64,000 nucleotides of DNA from Arthrobacter sp. 135MFCol5.1 (GTDB lineage Bacteria; Actinomycetota; Actinomycetes; Actinomycetales; Micrococcaceae), in contig NZ_KB895462.1 of NCBI RefSeq assembly GCF_000374865.1, positions 62,001 to 126,000 of the forward strand, in the 5' to 3' direction. The notes beneath the pieces were generated by a model. That model did not search any database. It had not been told where the DNA came from and saw only the letters and a program-made list of their open reading frames with translations. Positions 8,267-16,152 of the stretch are shown here, piece by piece (within the stretch, counting starts at the first letter, position 1; every line of letters starts with the position of its first letter). The position numbers and the translations under genes were made by a program.

Positions 8267-9085
8267 TCAGAGCCGGGCGATGATGTCAGCCAGCAACCGG
8301 GAGATGCGCGGGCCCGCGGCCTGGCCGGATTCGATGACTTCCTGGTGGCTGAGCGGCTGGGGGCTGATGCCCGCTGCCAGGTTGGTGACCAGGGAGATGC
8401 CGAACACTTCCATTCCGGCGTGGCGGCCGGCAATGGCCTCCAGTGCCGTCGACATGCCGATCAGGTCCGCCCCGATCCGCTTGGCGTACTGCACTTCAGC
8501 CGGGGTTTCGTAGTGCGGGCCGGGGAACTGGGCGTAGATGCCCTCGTCCAGGGTGGGATCCACCTCGCGGGCCAGTCCACGGATGCGCGGTGAGTACAGG
8601 TCCGTCAGGTCCACGAACGTTGCGCCCTCCAGCGGGGACGCAGCGGTGAGGTTGATGTGGTCGCTGATCAACACGGGGGTGCCGGGCGTCCACGCCTCGT
8701 TGAGTCCGCCGCAGCCGTTGGTGAGTACCAGGGTCTTGCACCCGGCGGCCGCAGCGGCCCGGATCCCGTGCACCACTGCCCGGACGCCCCTGCCTTCGTA
8801 GTAGTGGGTCCGCGCACCCAGGACCAGGGCGCGTTTTCCGTCCTTGGCCAGTACGGACCGGATGGTTCCCACATGGCCTTCCACAGCGGGGGCATGGAAG
8901 CCGGGGACCTCCTCCGCGGAGAGGGTGGCGGTGGTCTCGCCGATCAGGTCGGCGGCCTCGCCCCAGCCGGAACCGAGGACCAGGGCGACGTCGTGGCGGT
9001 CCACCCCGGTCTCCTCGGCGATGTAGTCAGCGGCGGCCCGGGCGGCGGCAAACGGGTCAGTGTTCAGGAAGTCTGTTGTACTCAC
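8267..9085 (-). CDS. Purine-nucleoside phosphorylase (trimeric class)
   Basis: 272 residues, normal for trimeric PNP. LVLGSGWGE (residues ~35-43) is the N-terminal phosphate-binding loop. GPHYETPAEV near residue 190 and GMSTALEAI near 210 are family signatures of the purine and ribose pockets. It splits purine (deoxy)nucleosides with phosphate. The start is a GTG at 9085 preceded by TAACTT and six bases, a leaderless arrangement. It lies 58 bases before the phosphohexomutase gene, which could process the pentose-1-phosphate product. Confidence 0.93.
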   Translation of the reverse strand: MSTTDFLNTDPFAAARAAADYIAEETGVDRHDVALVLGSGWGEAADLIGETTATLSAEEVPGFHAPAVEGHVGTIRSVLAKDGKRALVLGARTHYYEGRGVRAVVHGIRAAAAAGCKTLVLTNGCGGLNEAWTPGTPVLISDHINLTAASPLEGATFVDLTDLYSPRIRGLAREVDPTLDEGIYAQFPGPHYETPAEVQYAKRIGADLIGMSTALEAIAGRHAGMEVFGISLVTNLAAGISPQPLSHQEVIESGQAAGPRISRLLADIIARL

Positions 9086-9091
9086 CAGTAC

Positions 9092-9097
9092 AAGTTA
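9092..9097 (-). promoter_or_regulatory. -10 box placed for leaderless transcription of the PNP gene
   Basis: TAACTT on the minus strand ends 6 bases before the GTG at 9085. No Shine-Dalgarno sequence is present in that interval. Confidence 0.5.
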
Positions 9098-9183
9098 TCC
9101 TGCCGCCACTGTTGCCCTCATCACGGCCGGCCCGGAAAACGCCCTGTTTTCTTGGTGGTCAGGCCGGAGATGGGCGAGAATGG

Positions 9184-10605
9184 ATGACTGTGACTACGCA
9201 TCCAGATTTCAGTTCCCCCCGAATCGCGATCCTGGGAGGCGGTCCCGGCGGATACGAGGCGGCCATGGTCGCCGCCTCGCTGGGGGCAACGGTCACCATC
9301 ATCGAACGTGCCGGGCTCGGCGGCTCCGCGGTGCTGACCGACGTCGTTCCCTCCAAGACCCTCATCGCCACGGCAGACCTCATGGCCCGGGTGGCCGAGG
9401 CGGGCGAGCTCGGCGTGAAATTCGACGTCGACGGCGGCGATTTCGTGCCGGTGATGCACGCTGACCTTAAGCACATCAATGACCGCCTCCTCACCCTGGC
9501 CCGCACCCAGTCCCATGACATCCGCGAGGGCCTGGAGAAGGTGGGTGTGCGGATCATTGCCGGGTCCGGCCGCCTCGTGGATAACCACACCATCGAGGTC
9601 CTGACCGCTGACGGCACCGAGACGGTGGAAGCCGACACCATCCTGCTGGCTGTTGGCGCGCACCCCCGCGAACTGGAAACTGCCCGCCCGGACGGTGAGC
9701 GGATCCTCAACTGGACCCAGATCTACGACCTTGACGAACTTCCCGAGGAACTGATCGTCGTCGGCTCCGGCGTGACGGGTGCCGAATTCGCCTCCGCCTA
9801 CAACGGCTTGGGATCAAAGGTCACCCTGGTCTCCAGCCGCGACCGCGTGCTGCCGGGCTCCGACGTCGACGCCGCGGTGGTACTGGAAGAAGTCTTCGAG
9901 CGCCGTGGGGTCCGGGTCCTGTCCCGCTCCCGCGCCCAGTCCGTGGAGCGTACGGACGACGGCGTCGTGGTGACCCTCGCCGATGGCTCCACCGTGACCG
10001 GCAGCCACTGCCTGCTCTGCCTGGGCTCCATCCCCAACACCGCCGGACTGGGCCTTGAAGAAGCCGGCGTGGCCGTCAGCGACAGCGGCCACATCAAGGT
10101 TGACGGGGTATCCCGCACCACGGCCCCGAACATCTACGCCGCCGGCGACTGCACCGGCGTCCTGCCGCTGGCCTCCGTGGCCGCCATGCAGGGCCGCATC
10201 GCTGTGGCGCACTTCATGGGCGACGGCGTGACCCCGCTCAAGCTCCACCAGGTGGCGTCGAACATCTTCACGTCCCCGGAAATCGCCAACGTGGGAGTGT
10301 CCGAGGCGGAGATCGAGTCCGGCAAATACCAGGCGGACATCATCAAGCTTTCGCTGCGCAGCAACGCCCGCGCCAAGATGCGCAACGCCAAGGACGGCTT
10401 CGTGAAGATCTTTGCCCGGAAGGGCTCCGGAACCGTCATCGGCGGCGTGGTGGTGGGGCCCAACGCGTCCGAGCTGATCTTCCCGATCGCCATCGCGGTC
10501 AAGCAGAAGCTGCACGTGGACGACCTCGCCAGCACCTTCACCGTGTACCCGTCGCTGACCGGCTCCATCTCCGAGGCCGCCCGCCGCCTGCACGTCCACA
10601 TGTAG
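9184..10605 (+). CDS. lpdA: NAD(P)H-quinone reductase of the LpdA type (lipoamide-dehydrogenase-like flavoprotein)
   Basis: 473 residues. FAD motif IAILGGGPGGYEA (residues ~14-26), central NAD fold LIVVGSGVTGAEFASAY, second FAD motif IYAAGDCTG and a C-terminal dimerisation domain. The redox-active Cys pair of true lipoamide dehydrogenases is absent: the CxxxxC positions are Ala49 and Val54 in GGSAVLTDVVPSK. That matches the mycobacterial LpdA (Rv3303c) class, which reduces quinones and not lipoamide. The ATG at 9184 was chosen because the FAD motif follows at the usual distance; its ribosome-binding site is weak and an in-frame GTG at 9190 is possible. Confidence 0.85.
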   Translation: MTVTTHPDFSSPRIAILGGGPGGYEAAMVAASLGATVTIIERAGLGGSAVLTDVVPSKTLIATADLMARVAEAGELGVKFDVDGGDFVPVMHADLKHINDRLLTLARTQSHDIREGLEKVGVRIIAGSGRLVDNHTIEVLTADGTETVEADTILLAVGAHPRELETARPDGERILNWTQIYDLDELPEELIVVGSGVTGAEFASAYNGLGSKVTLVSSRDRVLPGSDVDAAVVLEEVFERRGVRVLSRSRAQSVERTDDGVVVTLADGSTVTGSHCLLCLGSIPNTAGLGLEEAGVAVSDSGHIKVDGVSRTTAPNIYAAGDCTGVLPLASVAAMQGRIAVAHFMGDGVTPLKLHQVASNIFTSPEIANVGVSEAEIESGKYQADIIKLSLRSNARAKMRNAKDGFVKIFARKGSGTVIGGVVVGPNASELIFPIAIAVKQKLHVDDLASTFTVYPSLTGSISEAARRLHVHM

Positions 10606-10606
10606 G

Positions 10607-10634
10607 GCAAGGCCGGGGCCCCGTGTGGCCTTGC
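10607..10634. terminator. Hairpin between convergent lpdA and the nitrate-reductase operon
   Basis: GCAAGGCC and its complement GGCCTTGC are separated by 12 G/C-rich bases, right after the lpdA stop and before the end of the opposite operon. Probably a shared terminator. Confidence 0.5.
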
Positions 10635-10638
10635 GGGC

Positions 10639-12192
10639 TTAGGGGAGGGCCGGGGAGAAGTGCTTCTCGATAAGCCCCTTGATGTCCTCGTGACAGCCGC
10701 CGCAGCCGGTGCCTGCCCGGGTGGCCTTGGCCACGTCCGCCACCGTTGAGCAGCCGCCCTCCACAGCGCCCTGGATCGCCGCTCCGCTGACACCGGCGCA
10801 CCGGCAGACGGTGCCTGCGGGGTCGGCGGCGCCGGGGACCAGGTCCGGCCCGTCCAGGCGCAGGAGCAGGGAACGGTCGGCGGGCAGTTCGGCGCCGCGT
10901 TCAAAAAGGCCCACCAGTTCGGCCGCGGTCCGCGGCATTCCCACTGACACCAGGCCCTCCAGGACGCCGCCGCGGGTGGTCATCTTGACGTAGCGGCCGT
11001 GCTCCGGATCGGCCCACTGGGCGATTTGCAGGCGCGGCCTGCCGTTGACGGCACCTGCGGTGAGCGCTTCTTCGTCCCAGGGGTCGGCGCCGTTGTTCCC
11101 GGCCACCGCCATGTTCAGGCCACGGGCCTTCAGCACCACGACGGCCGGTTGTTCCGGTGGCAGGGCCGGCAGCAGGTCCGCCTCCGCCGCTGCCCCTTCG
11201 GCCAGCAGGGTGAGGTAGCCGCCCAACCATTCGGCCTGGCGCCAGCCGGGCCCTACCAGCCCGGACGGGCCCATGGCGTTCCTGCATGCGGCGCAGCCCG
11301 GATCCGGGCAGCGAACCTCCGCGCAGTCGCCGATGGCAAAGATGTGCGGTTCGTGGTGCGCCCGCAGCCGGTGGTCCACCAGGATCCCGGTGCCGGTGGA
11401 CAGTCCGCAGCCTTCGGCCAGTTCGGTTCGGGGACGGACCCCGCACGAGATGACCAGAAGGTCGCCGTCGATCGCGGACCCGTCGTCGAGCAGCAACGCC
11501 GAGAAGCCGCCGTCGGGCGCGTTGTGCTCAACGCCGGTGGAGCGGGCGTTGCCTGCCACCCTCACGCCGCACCGGCGCAGTCCGGCGGCCAGGACGGCGC
11601 CGCCGCCGCGGTCGATGTTGCGGCCCAAGGGGTGCGGCCCGTTGTGGACCACGGTGACCGTAGCTCCTTCTTCCGCGGCCGCGAGTGCCGTCTCCAGCCC
11701 GAGGACGCCGCCGCCCAGGACCACCACCCGTTTGCCGCCGTCCACCGCCTGCCGGAGCACGTCCGCGTCACGGAGGTCGCGCAAGGCCGTGACCCCGGCG
11801 GGAAGCACGGGGGAGGCCGGGTCGGGGTTGATGCCGGTGAGGTTGGGGATGACGGGCCGGGATCCGGTGGCAAACACCAGCCTGTCGTAGTGCACGGCGG
11901 TTCCGTCGGACAGCAGGACCTGCTGCCGCGCCCGGTCCACCCGTTTGACCCGCACGGACAGGCGGACATCCACCCCCTGGGCTGCCAGGTCGGCGGCGTC
12001 GGCGAGGGCCAGGGCGCCGGCGGTGGTGCGGCCGACGCCGAGGTCCGCCACCAGGACGCGGTTGTAGGCGGCCTCGGACTCCTCACCCACCACTGTGAGC
12101 CGGGCGTGCCCGCCGCGGACGGCGGGCAGGAGCTCGTCCACCAGCCTGGCGGCCACGGGGCCGAATCCCACGATCACAATCTGCTCGCTCAT
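10639..12192 (-). CDS. Assimilatory nitrate reductase electron-transfer subunit (FAD reductase with BFD [2Fe-2S] domain)
   Basis: 517 residues. N-terminal FAD motif IVIVGFGPVAARLV, a central NAD-binding fold VVVLGGGVLGLETALAA, and a C-terminal BFD-like [2Fe-2S] domain with CRCAGVSG and TGCGGC in the last ~60 residues. An extra Cys cluster, CPDPGCAAC, sits in the second FAD region. This is the NasB type of subunit that passes electrons from NAD(P)H to the molybdenum subunit. I chose the ATG at 12192 because it overlaps the stop of the upstream nitrate reductase gene by 4 bases (ATGA). Last gene of the narK operon. Confidence 0.88.
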   Translation of the reverse strand: MSEQIVIVGFGPVAARLVDELLPAVRGGHARLTVVGEESEAAYNRVLVADLGVGRTTAGALALADAADLAAQGVDVRLSVRVKRVDRARQQVLLSDGTAVHYDRLVFATGSRPVIPNLTGINPDPASPVLPAGVTALRDLRDADVLRQAVDGGKRVVVLGGGVLGLETALAAAEEGATVTVVHNGPHPLGRNIDRGGGAVLAAGLRRCGVRVAGNARSTGVEHNAPDGGFSALLLDDGSAIDGDLLVISCGVRPRTELAEGCGLSTGTGILVDHRLRAHHEPHIFAIGDCAEVRCPDPGCAACRNAMGPSGLVGPGWRQAEWLGGYLTLLAEGAAAEADLLPALPPEQPAVVVLKARGLNMAVAGNNGADPWDEEALTAGAVNGRPRLQIAQWADPEHGRYVKMTTRGGVLEGLVSVGMPRTAAELVGLFERGAELPADRSLLLRLDGPDLVPGAADPAGTVCRCAGVSGAAIQGAVEGGCSTVADVAKATRAGTGCGGCHEDIKGLIEKHFSPALP

Positions 12193-14396
12193 GAGGCCTC
12201 CGTCTTTTGCAGCATAAGGGCGGAATCGGGGGCGGCCACGGGCCGGACCCACACGGTGTTGAACTTGAATTCAGGCATCCCGGAGATGGGGTCGGTGGCG
12301 GCTTCGGTCAGCCGGTTGGCGCTTTCTGATCCCGGGAAGTGGAAGGGCAGGAAGACCGTTTCGGGCCGGATGGCGCTGGTGAGTTCCGCCCGGCAGACCA
12401 CCTCGCCGCGTGCGTTGGCCACGGAGAGCAGCGAGCCGGCGGTGATGCCGAGTGCCTCGGCGGCCGCGGGGTGGATCTGGGCCTTCGCTTCCGGCTGGGC
12501 GGCGAGAAGTTCCTGGACCCGCCGGGTCTGCGCGCCGGACTGGTAGTGCTCCAGGAGGCGCCCGGTGATGAGGGTCATTTCCTTGGCGCCGGCCGCCGCG
12601 TTTGCGCCGGGGTCCGCAGTGGAGGGGCGACGGCGGCGTGGAACCACCGGGACCATGACCGCCTTGCCGCCGGGGTGCGCGAAGCCGTCCCGGAAGAGCC
12701 GCGGCGTGCCGGTGCTGCCGGCAGGGTAGGGCCAGTAGGCGGCTTCGCCCCGGTCCAGCATGGCGTAGTCGATGCCCGAGTAGTCGGCAAGCCCGCCCGC
12801 GGAGGCAAGCCGCAGTTCCTCGAAGACCGTCTCAGGGTCCTCGCTGTAGGTGGAGGGGGCGTCCAACCGCTCAGCCAGCCGGGCCATGATCCACAGTTCG
12901 CTGCGGGCACCGGCGGGCGGGGAGATGGCGCGGCGCCGGCGCAGGACGCGACCTTCCAGGTTGGTCAGGGTGCCTTCCTCCTCGGCCCACTGGAGGACCG
13001 GAAGGATGAGGTCGGCCTCCGCAGCGGTTTCCGACATGAAGAAGTCGCACACCACCAGGAAGTCCAGGCTGCGCAGGCCCTTGATGACAGTGTTGGCGTC
13101 GGGGGCGGCCACGGCGATGTTGGAAGCGTGTACGAAAAGGCACCGTACGCCGTCGGGCTGTCCCAGCGACTTCAGCAACTGGACGGCGGGCAGGCCGGGC
13201 CCGGGGATCAGCGCTTCGGGCACGCCCCAGACAGTGGCGACGTGGGCCCGGGCGGCAGGGTCGGTGATCTTCCGGTAGCCGGGGAGCTGGTCCGCCTTCT
13301 GGCCGTGCTCGCGGCCGCCCTGGCCGTTGCCCTGGCCGGTGAGGGTTCCGTAGCCGCTGCGGGCAGAGCCCGGCAGGCCCAGCAGGAGGCTGAGGTTGAT
13401 GGCGGCCGTCGCGGTGTCGGTGCCGTCCACATGCTGTTCCACGCCGCGGCCGGTCAGGATGTAGCTGCCGCCTGCCTGCGCCCCGGCGGCCAGCCTGCGG
13501 GCGGTTTCCCGGATCAGGTCCGCGGGCACGCCGGTGAGGGATTGCACGCGCTCGGGCCAGAAGGCGTTGACGCTGCGGGCTACGGCGTCGTAGCCCGTGG
13601 TGCGCTCCCGCAGGTATACAGCGTCCGCCAGGCCTTCGTGGATGACCACGTGGGAGAGCCCGAGCAGCAGGGCCAGGTCAGTGCCCGGCAGTGGCTGGAG
13701 ATGGATGCCGCCGCCGTCGGCTGTGAAGGCTGCCGTGGCGGAGCGGCGCGGATCCACCACGATCAGTCCGCCGGCATTGCGGGCACCCTGCAGGTGCTGG
13801 ACGAAAGGCGGCATGGTCTCGGCGACGTTCGAACCCAGCATGAGGATGGTGCCGGCGGCATCCAGGGCCTCGAGCGGGAAGGGCAGGCCGCGGTCCACGC
13901 CGAAGGCGCGCATGCCGGCGGCCGCTGCCGAGGACATGCAGAACCTGCCGTTGTAGTCGATCCGGGAGGTCCCCAGTGCCAGCCGGGCGAACTTGCCCAG
14001 CTGGTAGGCCTTCTCGTTGGTGAGTCCGCCGCCCCCGAAAACACCTATGGAGTCGGCCCCGTGGCGGGCGCGGGCATCCCGGACTGCCGAGGCGGCCAGG
14101 TCCAGGGCCTGGTCCCAGCCGATCGGCCGGTGGACGCCGTCGGGACCCTTCAGGAGCGGCTCGGTGATCCTGCCCGCGTGGTTCAGGAGCGTGGGGGAGG
14201 TCCACCCCTTGCGGCAGAGTCCGCCGCGGTTGGTGGGGAAGTCCCGGCCGGCAACTTCCAGGGCTGCCGCGGGGTTCAGGGCAGGCACGGGGCCTGGCCC
14301 CGGCTGTTCAGCCGGGGCCAGGTCCGCGGGGGACGTGAGCGTCATGGCGCACTGCAGGGCGCAGTAGGGGCAGTGCGTGTCGGCGCTTTTGGTCAT
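12189..14396 (-). CDS. nasA: Assimilatory nitrate reductase catalytic subunit (molybdopterin, [4Fe-4S])
   Basis: 735 residues, the usual size of NasA/NarB enzymes. The N-terminal [4Fe-4S] ligands are Cys9, Cys12, Cys16 and Cys61 (CPYCALQC and GLCRKG). The bis-MGD oxidoreductase core follows, with a C-terminal molydopterin dinucleotide-binding domain (LITGRLLEHYQSG). It reduces nitrate to nitrite in the cytoplasm. No twin-arginine signal is present, which supports assimilation over respiration. The ATG at 14396 starts one base after the narK stop, so translation is likely coupled. Electrons should come from the FAD/[2Fe-2S] subunit encoded next. Confidence 0.93.
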   Translation of the reverse strand: MTKSADTHCPYCALQCAMTLTSPADLAPAEQPGPGPVPALNPAAALEVAGRDFPTNRGGLCRKGWTSPTLLNHAGRITEPLLKGPDGVHRPIGWDQALDLAASAVRDARARHGADSIGVFGGGGLTNEKAYQLGKFARLALGTSRIDYNGRFCMSSAAAAGMRAFGVDRGLPFPLEALDAAGTILMLGSNVAETMPPFVQHLQGARNAGGLIVVDPRRSATAAFTADGGGIHLQPLPGTDLALLLGLSHVVIHEGLADAVYLRERTTGYDAVARSVNAFWPERVQSLTGVPADLIRETARRLAAGAQAGGSYILTGRGVEQHVDGTDTATAAINLSLLLGLPGSARSGYGTLTGQGNGQGGREHGQKADQLPGYRKITDPAARAHVATVWGVPEALIPGPGLPAVQLLKSLGQPDGVRCLFVHASNIAVAAPDANTVIKGLRSLDFLVVCDFFMSETAAEADLILPVLQWAEEEGTLTNLEGRVLRRRRAISPPAGARSELWIMARLAERLDAPSTYSEDPETVFEELRLASAGGLADYSGIDYAMLDRGEAAYWPYPAGSTGTPRLFRDGFAHPGGKAVMVPVVPRRRRPSTADPGANAAAGAKEMTLITGRLLEHYQSGAQTRRVQELLAAQPEAKAQIHPAAAEALGITAGSLLSVANARGEVVCRAELTSAIRPETVFLPFHFPGSESANRLTEAATDPISGMPEFKFNTVWVRPVAAPDSALMLQKTEAS

Positions 14397-14397
14397 G

Positions 14398-15873
14398 TTA
14401 GACGTGCCCCATCGCGTTCCGGCCGGCGTTGCGGATGTAGCAGGTCCAGCAGACCACCAGCATGAGGACATACGCGCCGACGAATCCGTAGAAGGCCGGA
14501 GTGTAGGAGCCGCTGGCGGTGCTGGAGGCATTCAGCACCTGGGGGATCACGAAGCCCCCGTAGGCTCCGATCGCGGAGATCAGTCCGAGGGCCGAGGACG
14601 CCAGGCGCTGGGTGGCCACCGGGTTGGCACCGTTGCGGGCAGCCCGGCTGGAGGTGGCGAAGATGACCGGGATCATCCGGTAGGTGGCGCCGTTGCCGAA
14701 GCCGCTGGCGGTGAACAGCATCAGGAAAAGGACCAGAAAGAGCAGGAAGTTCTTCAGCGGGAGGGTCCAAACCATGGTCAGCGTGATCACGGCCATGGAG
14801 GCGAAGGCGGCAACGGTCATCCGGGCGCCGCCCATCCGGTCCGCCATGCGTCCGCCGTACGGGCGGGCCAGCGAACCCACCAGGGGGCCCAGGAAGGCCA
14901 GGGACAGGGCCACGGTCCCCACTCCGATGGAGGAGAACGCGGGGAAGTAGTCCTTGATGAGCTTGGGGAACACGCCGGCGAAGCCGATGAAGGAGCCAAA
15001 GGTGCCGATGTACAGCAGGGCCATGATCCACAGGTGCGGTTCCTTCAGCGCCGCGACCGAGCCGGCCACGTCGCCCTTGGCGCTGGTGAGGTTGTTCATG
15101 TACTTGAAGGCGCCGAATGCTGCCAGCAGGATGAACGGGACCCACATCCACCCGGCCATAGGCAGGTTGACGGTGCCGGCTGCGAGGAGGGTGATGACGA
15201 TCGGGACGGCAAGCTGTGCGACGGCGGCGCCCAGGTTTCCGCCGGCGGCGTTCAGGCCCAGCGCCCAGCCCTTTTCCCTCGCCGGGTAGAAGAACGTGAT
15301 GTTGGCCATGGAGCTGGCGAAGTTGCCGCCGCCGAAGCCGGCGAGGGCAGCCACCAGGAGCATGACGCCGAACGGCGTGTCCGGGTTGGAGACACACAGC
15401 GCCAGTCCGGTGGAGGGGATCAGGAGCAGCAGTGCGGAGACGATGGTCCAGTTCCGTCCGCCGAAGCGGGGGACCATGAACGTGTAGGGAATGCGGAGGG
15501 TGGCGCCCACGAGGCTGGGCATCGAGATGAGCCAGAAGATCTCCGAGGTGGAGAAGGTGAAGCCGGCGGCGGGAAGCTGGACCACCACGATGGACCACAG
15601 CTGCCACACCACGAAGCCGAGGAACTCGGCGAAGATGGACCAGTTCAGGTTGCGGCGGGCGATGGCGCGGCCGGCGGTTTCCCACTGCTCCTTGTTCTCG
15701 GCATCCCAGTTGGCGATCCAGCGGCCGGGGCGGAATTCAAGGGCAGGGGCGTCTGTGGTGCGGGTACGGCCGGGCTGTGCGCTGGCGGATGCGGCAACGG
15801 CTGCCGGTCCAGTGGCCTCTTCGAGGTCAAGGGTATTTCCGGCGCCGGCATCAACGGTGCGGTCAACAGTCAC
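14398..15873 (-). CDS. narK: Nitrate/nitrite transporter (MFS, NarK family)
   Basis: 491 residues with about 12 membrane helices. Two nitrate-porter signatures are seen: GFGGGNFASSMANITFFYP in helix 5 and GFGNGATYRMIPVIF in helix 11. The first ~60 residues are a polar cytoplasmic extension. The GTG start at 15873 follows a near-perfect ribosome-binding site, AAGGAGGTAA, with 6-base spacing from AGGAGG. It imports nitrate and may export nitrite. First gene of the nitrate-assimilation operon, so substrate entry and reduction are co-expressed. A GlnR-like box lies upstream. Confidence 0.95.
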   Translation of the reverse strand: MTVDRTVDAGAGNTLDLEEATGPAAVAASASAQPGRTRTTDAPALEFRPGRWIANWDAENKEQWETAGRAIARRNLNWSIFAEFLGFVVWQLWSIVVVQLPAAGFTFSTSEIFWLISMPSLVGATLRIPYTFMVPRFGGRNWTIVSALLLLIPSTGLALCVSNPDTPFGVMLLVAALAGFGGGNFASSMANITFFYPAREKGWALGLNAAGGNLGAAVAQLAVPIVITLLAAGTVNLPMAGWMWVPFILLAAFGAFKYMNNLTSAKGDVAGSVAALKEPHLWIMALLYIGTFGSFIGFAGVFPKLIKDYFPAFSSIGVGTVALSLAFLGPLVGSLARPYGGRMADRMGGARMTVAAFASMAVITLTMVWTLPLKNFLLFLVLFLMLFTASGFGNGATYRMIPVIFATSSRAARNGANPVATQRLASSALGLISAIGAYGGFVIPQVLNASSTASGSYTPAFYGFVGAYVLMLVVCWTCYIRNAGRNAMGHV

Positions 15874-15921
15874 GGGTTACCTCCTTCAGGGGATGTTGTT
15901 CCTCCAAGGTAGGGACGGCTC

Positions 15922-15959
15922 GTTTCGCGAACGGACGATGTTTGTTAACGCGCTGTGAC
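15922..15959 (-). promoter_or_regulatory. GlnR-like box upstream of narK
   Basis: On the minus strand GTCAC (15955-15959), TTAAC (15944-15948), CGTCC (15933-15937) and GAAAC (15922-15926) fall at 11-base steps. The outer boxes match the GlnR pattern fully, the second partly, the third poorly. The site lies 49-86 bases upstream of narK, close to the offset seen at nirB. Confidence 0.5.
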
Positions 15960-16041
15960 TTTTGCCTATCCGGGCCTGTACGCCGGCGTGAGGCCCGGTG
16001 TGGAGGCCCGCATGGTGAGACACACAACACGTGTCCGCATG

Positions 16042-16058
16042 ATGGACGATTCGTCCAT
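16042..16058. promoter_or_regulatory. Operator-like inverted repeat upstream of the MHS transporter gene
   Basis: ATGGACG-ATT-CGTCCAT is a perfect 7-bp inverted repeat overlapping a TTGACT (16058-16063) that could be a -35 element, 95-111 bases before the transporter start. Extra half-sites GTCCGCAT and TGGACGCA flank it. Probably a regulator binding site; the regulator is not in this window. Confidence 0.5.
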
Positions 16059-16152
16059 TGACTGGACGCAGCGAAGTAAGATCGAACTCTAATTATTCGA
16101 GCCGGGAGGCGGCCCCGCCTGTGCCCGGCCGGTCTCACGAAAGCGCTTACCT

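Noticed and set aside
6055-8283. 742-codon open frame across nirD and the phosphohexomutase gene
   Set aside because: It crosses the terminator between two convergent genes and shows no domain.
10999-14465. Two long plus-strand frames opposite the nitrate reductase genes
   Set aside because: Compositional shadows; the minus strand carries the molybdopterin and FAD enzymes with all motifs.
10639-15873. A respiratory nitrate reductase (NarGHI)
   Set aside because: The catalytic subunit is about 735 residues, lacks NarH/NarI partners and a Tat signal, and is paired with a FAD/BFD protein, as in assimilatory systems.
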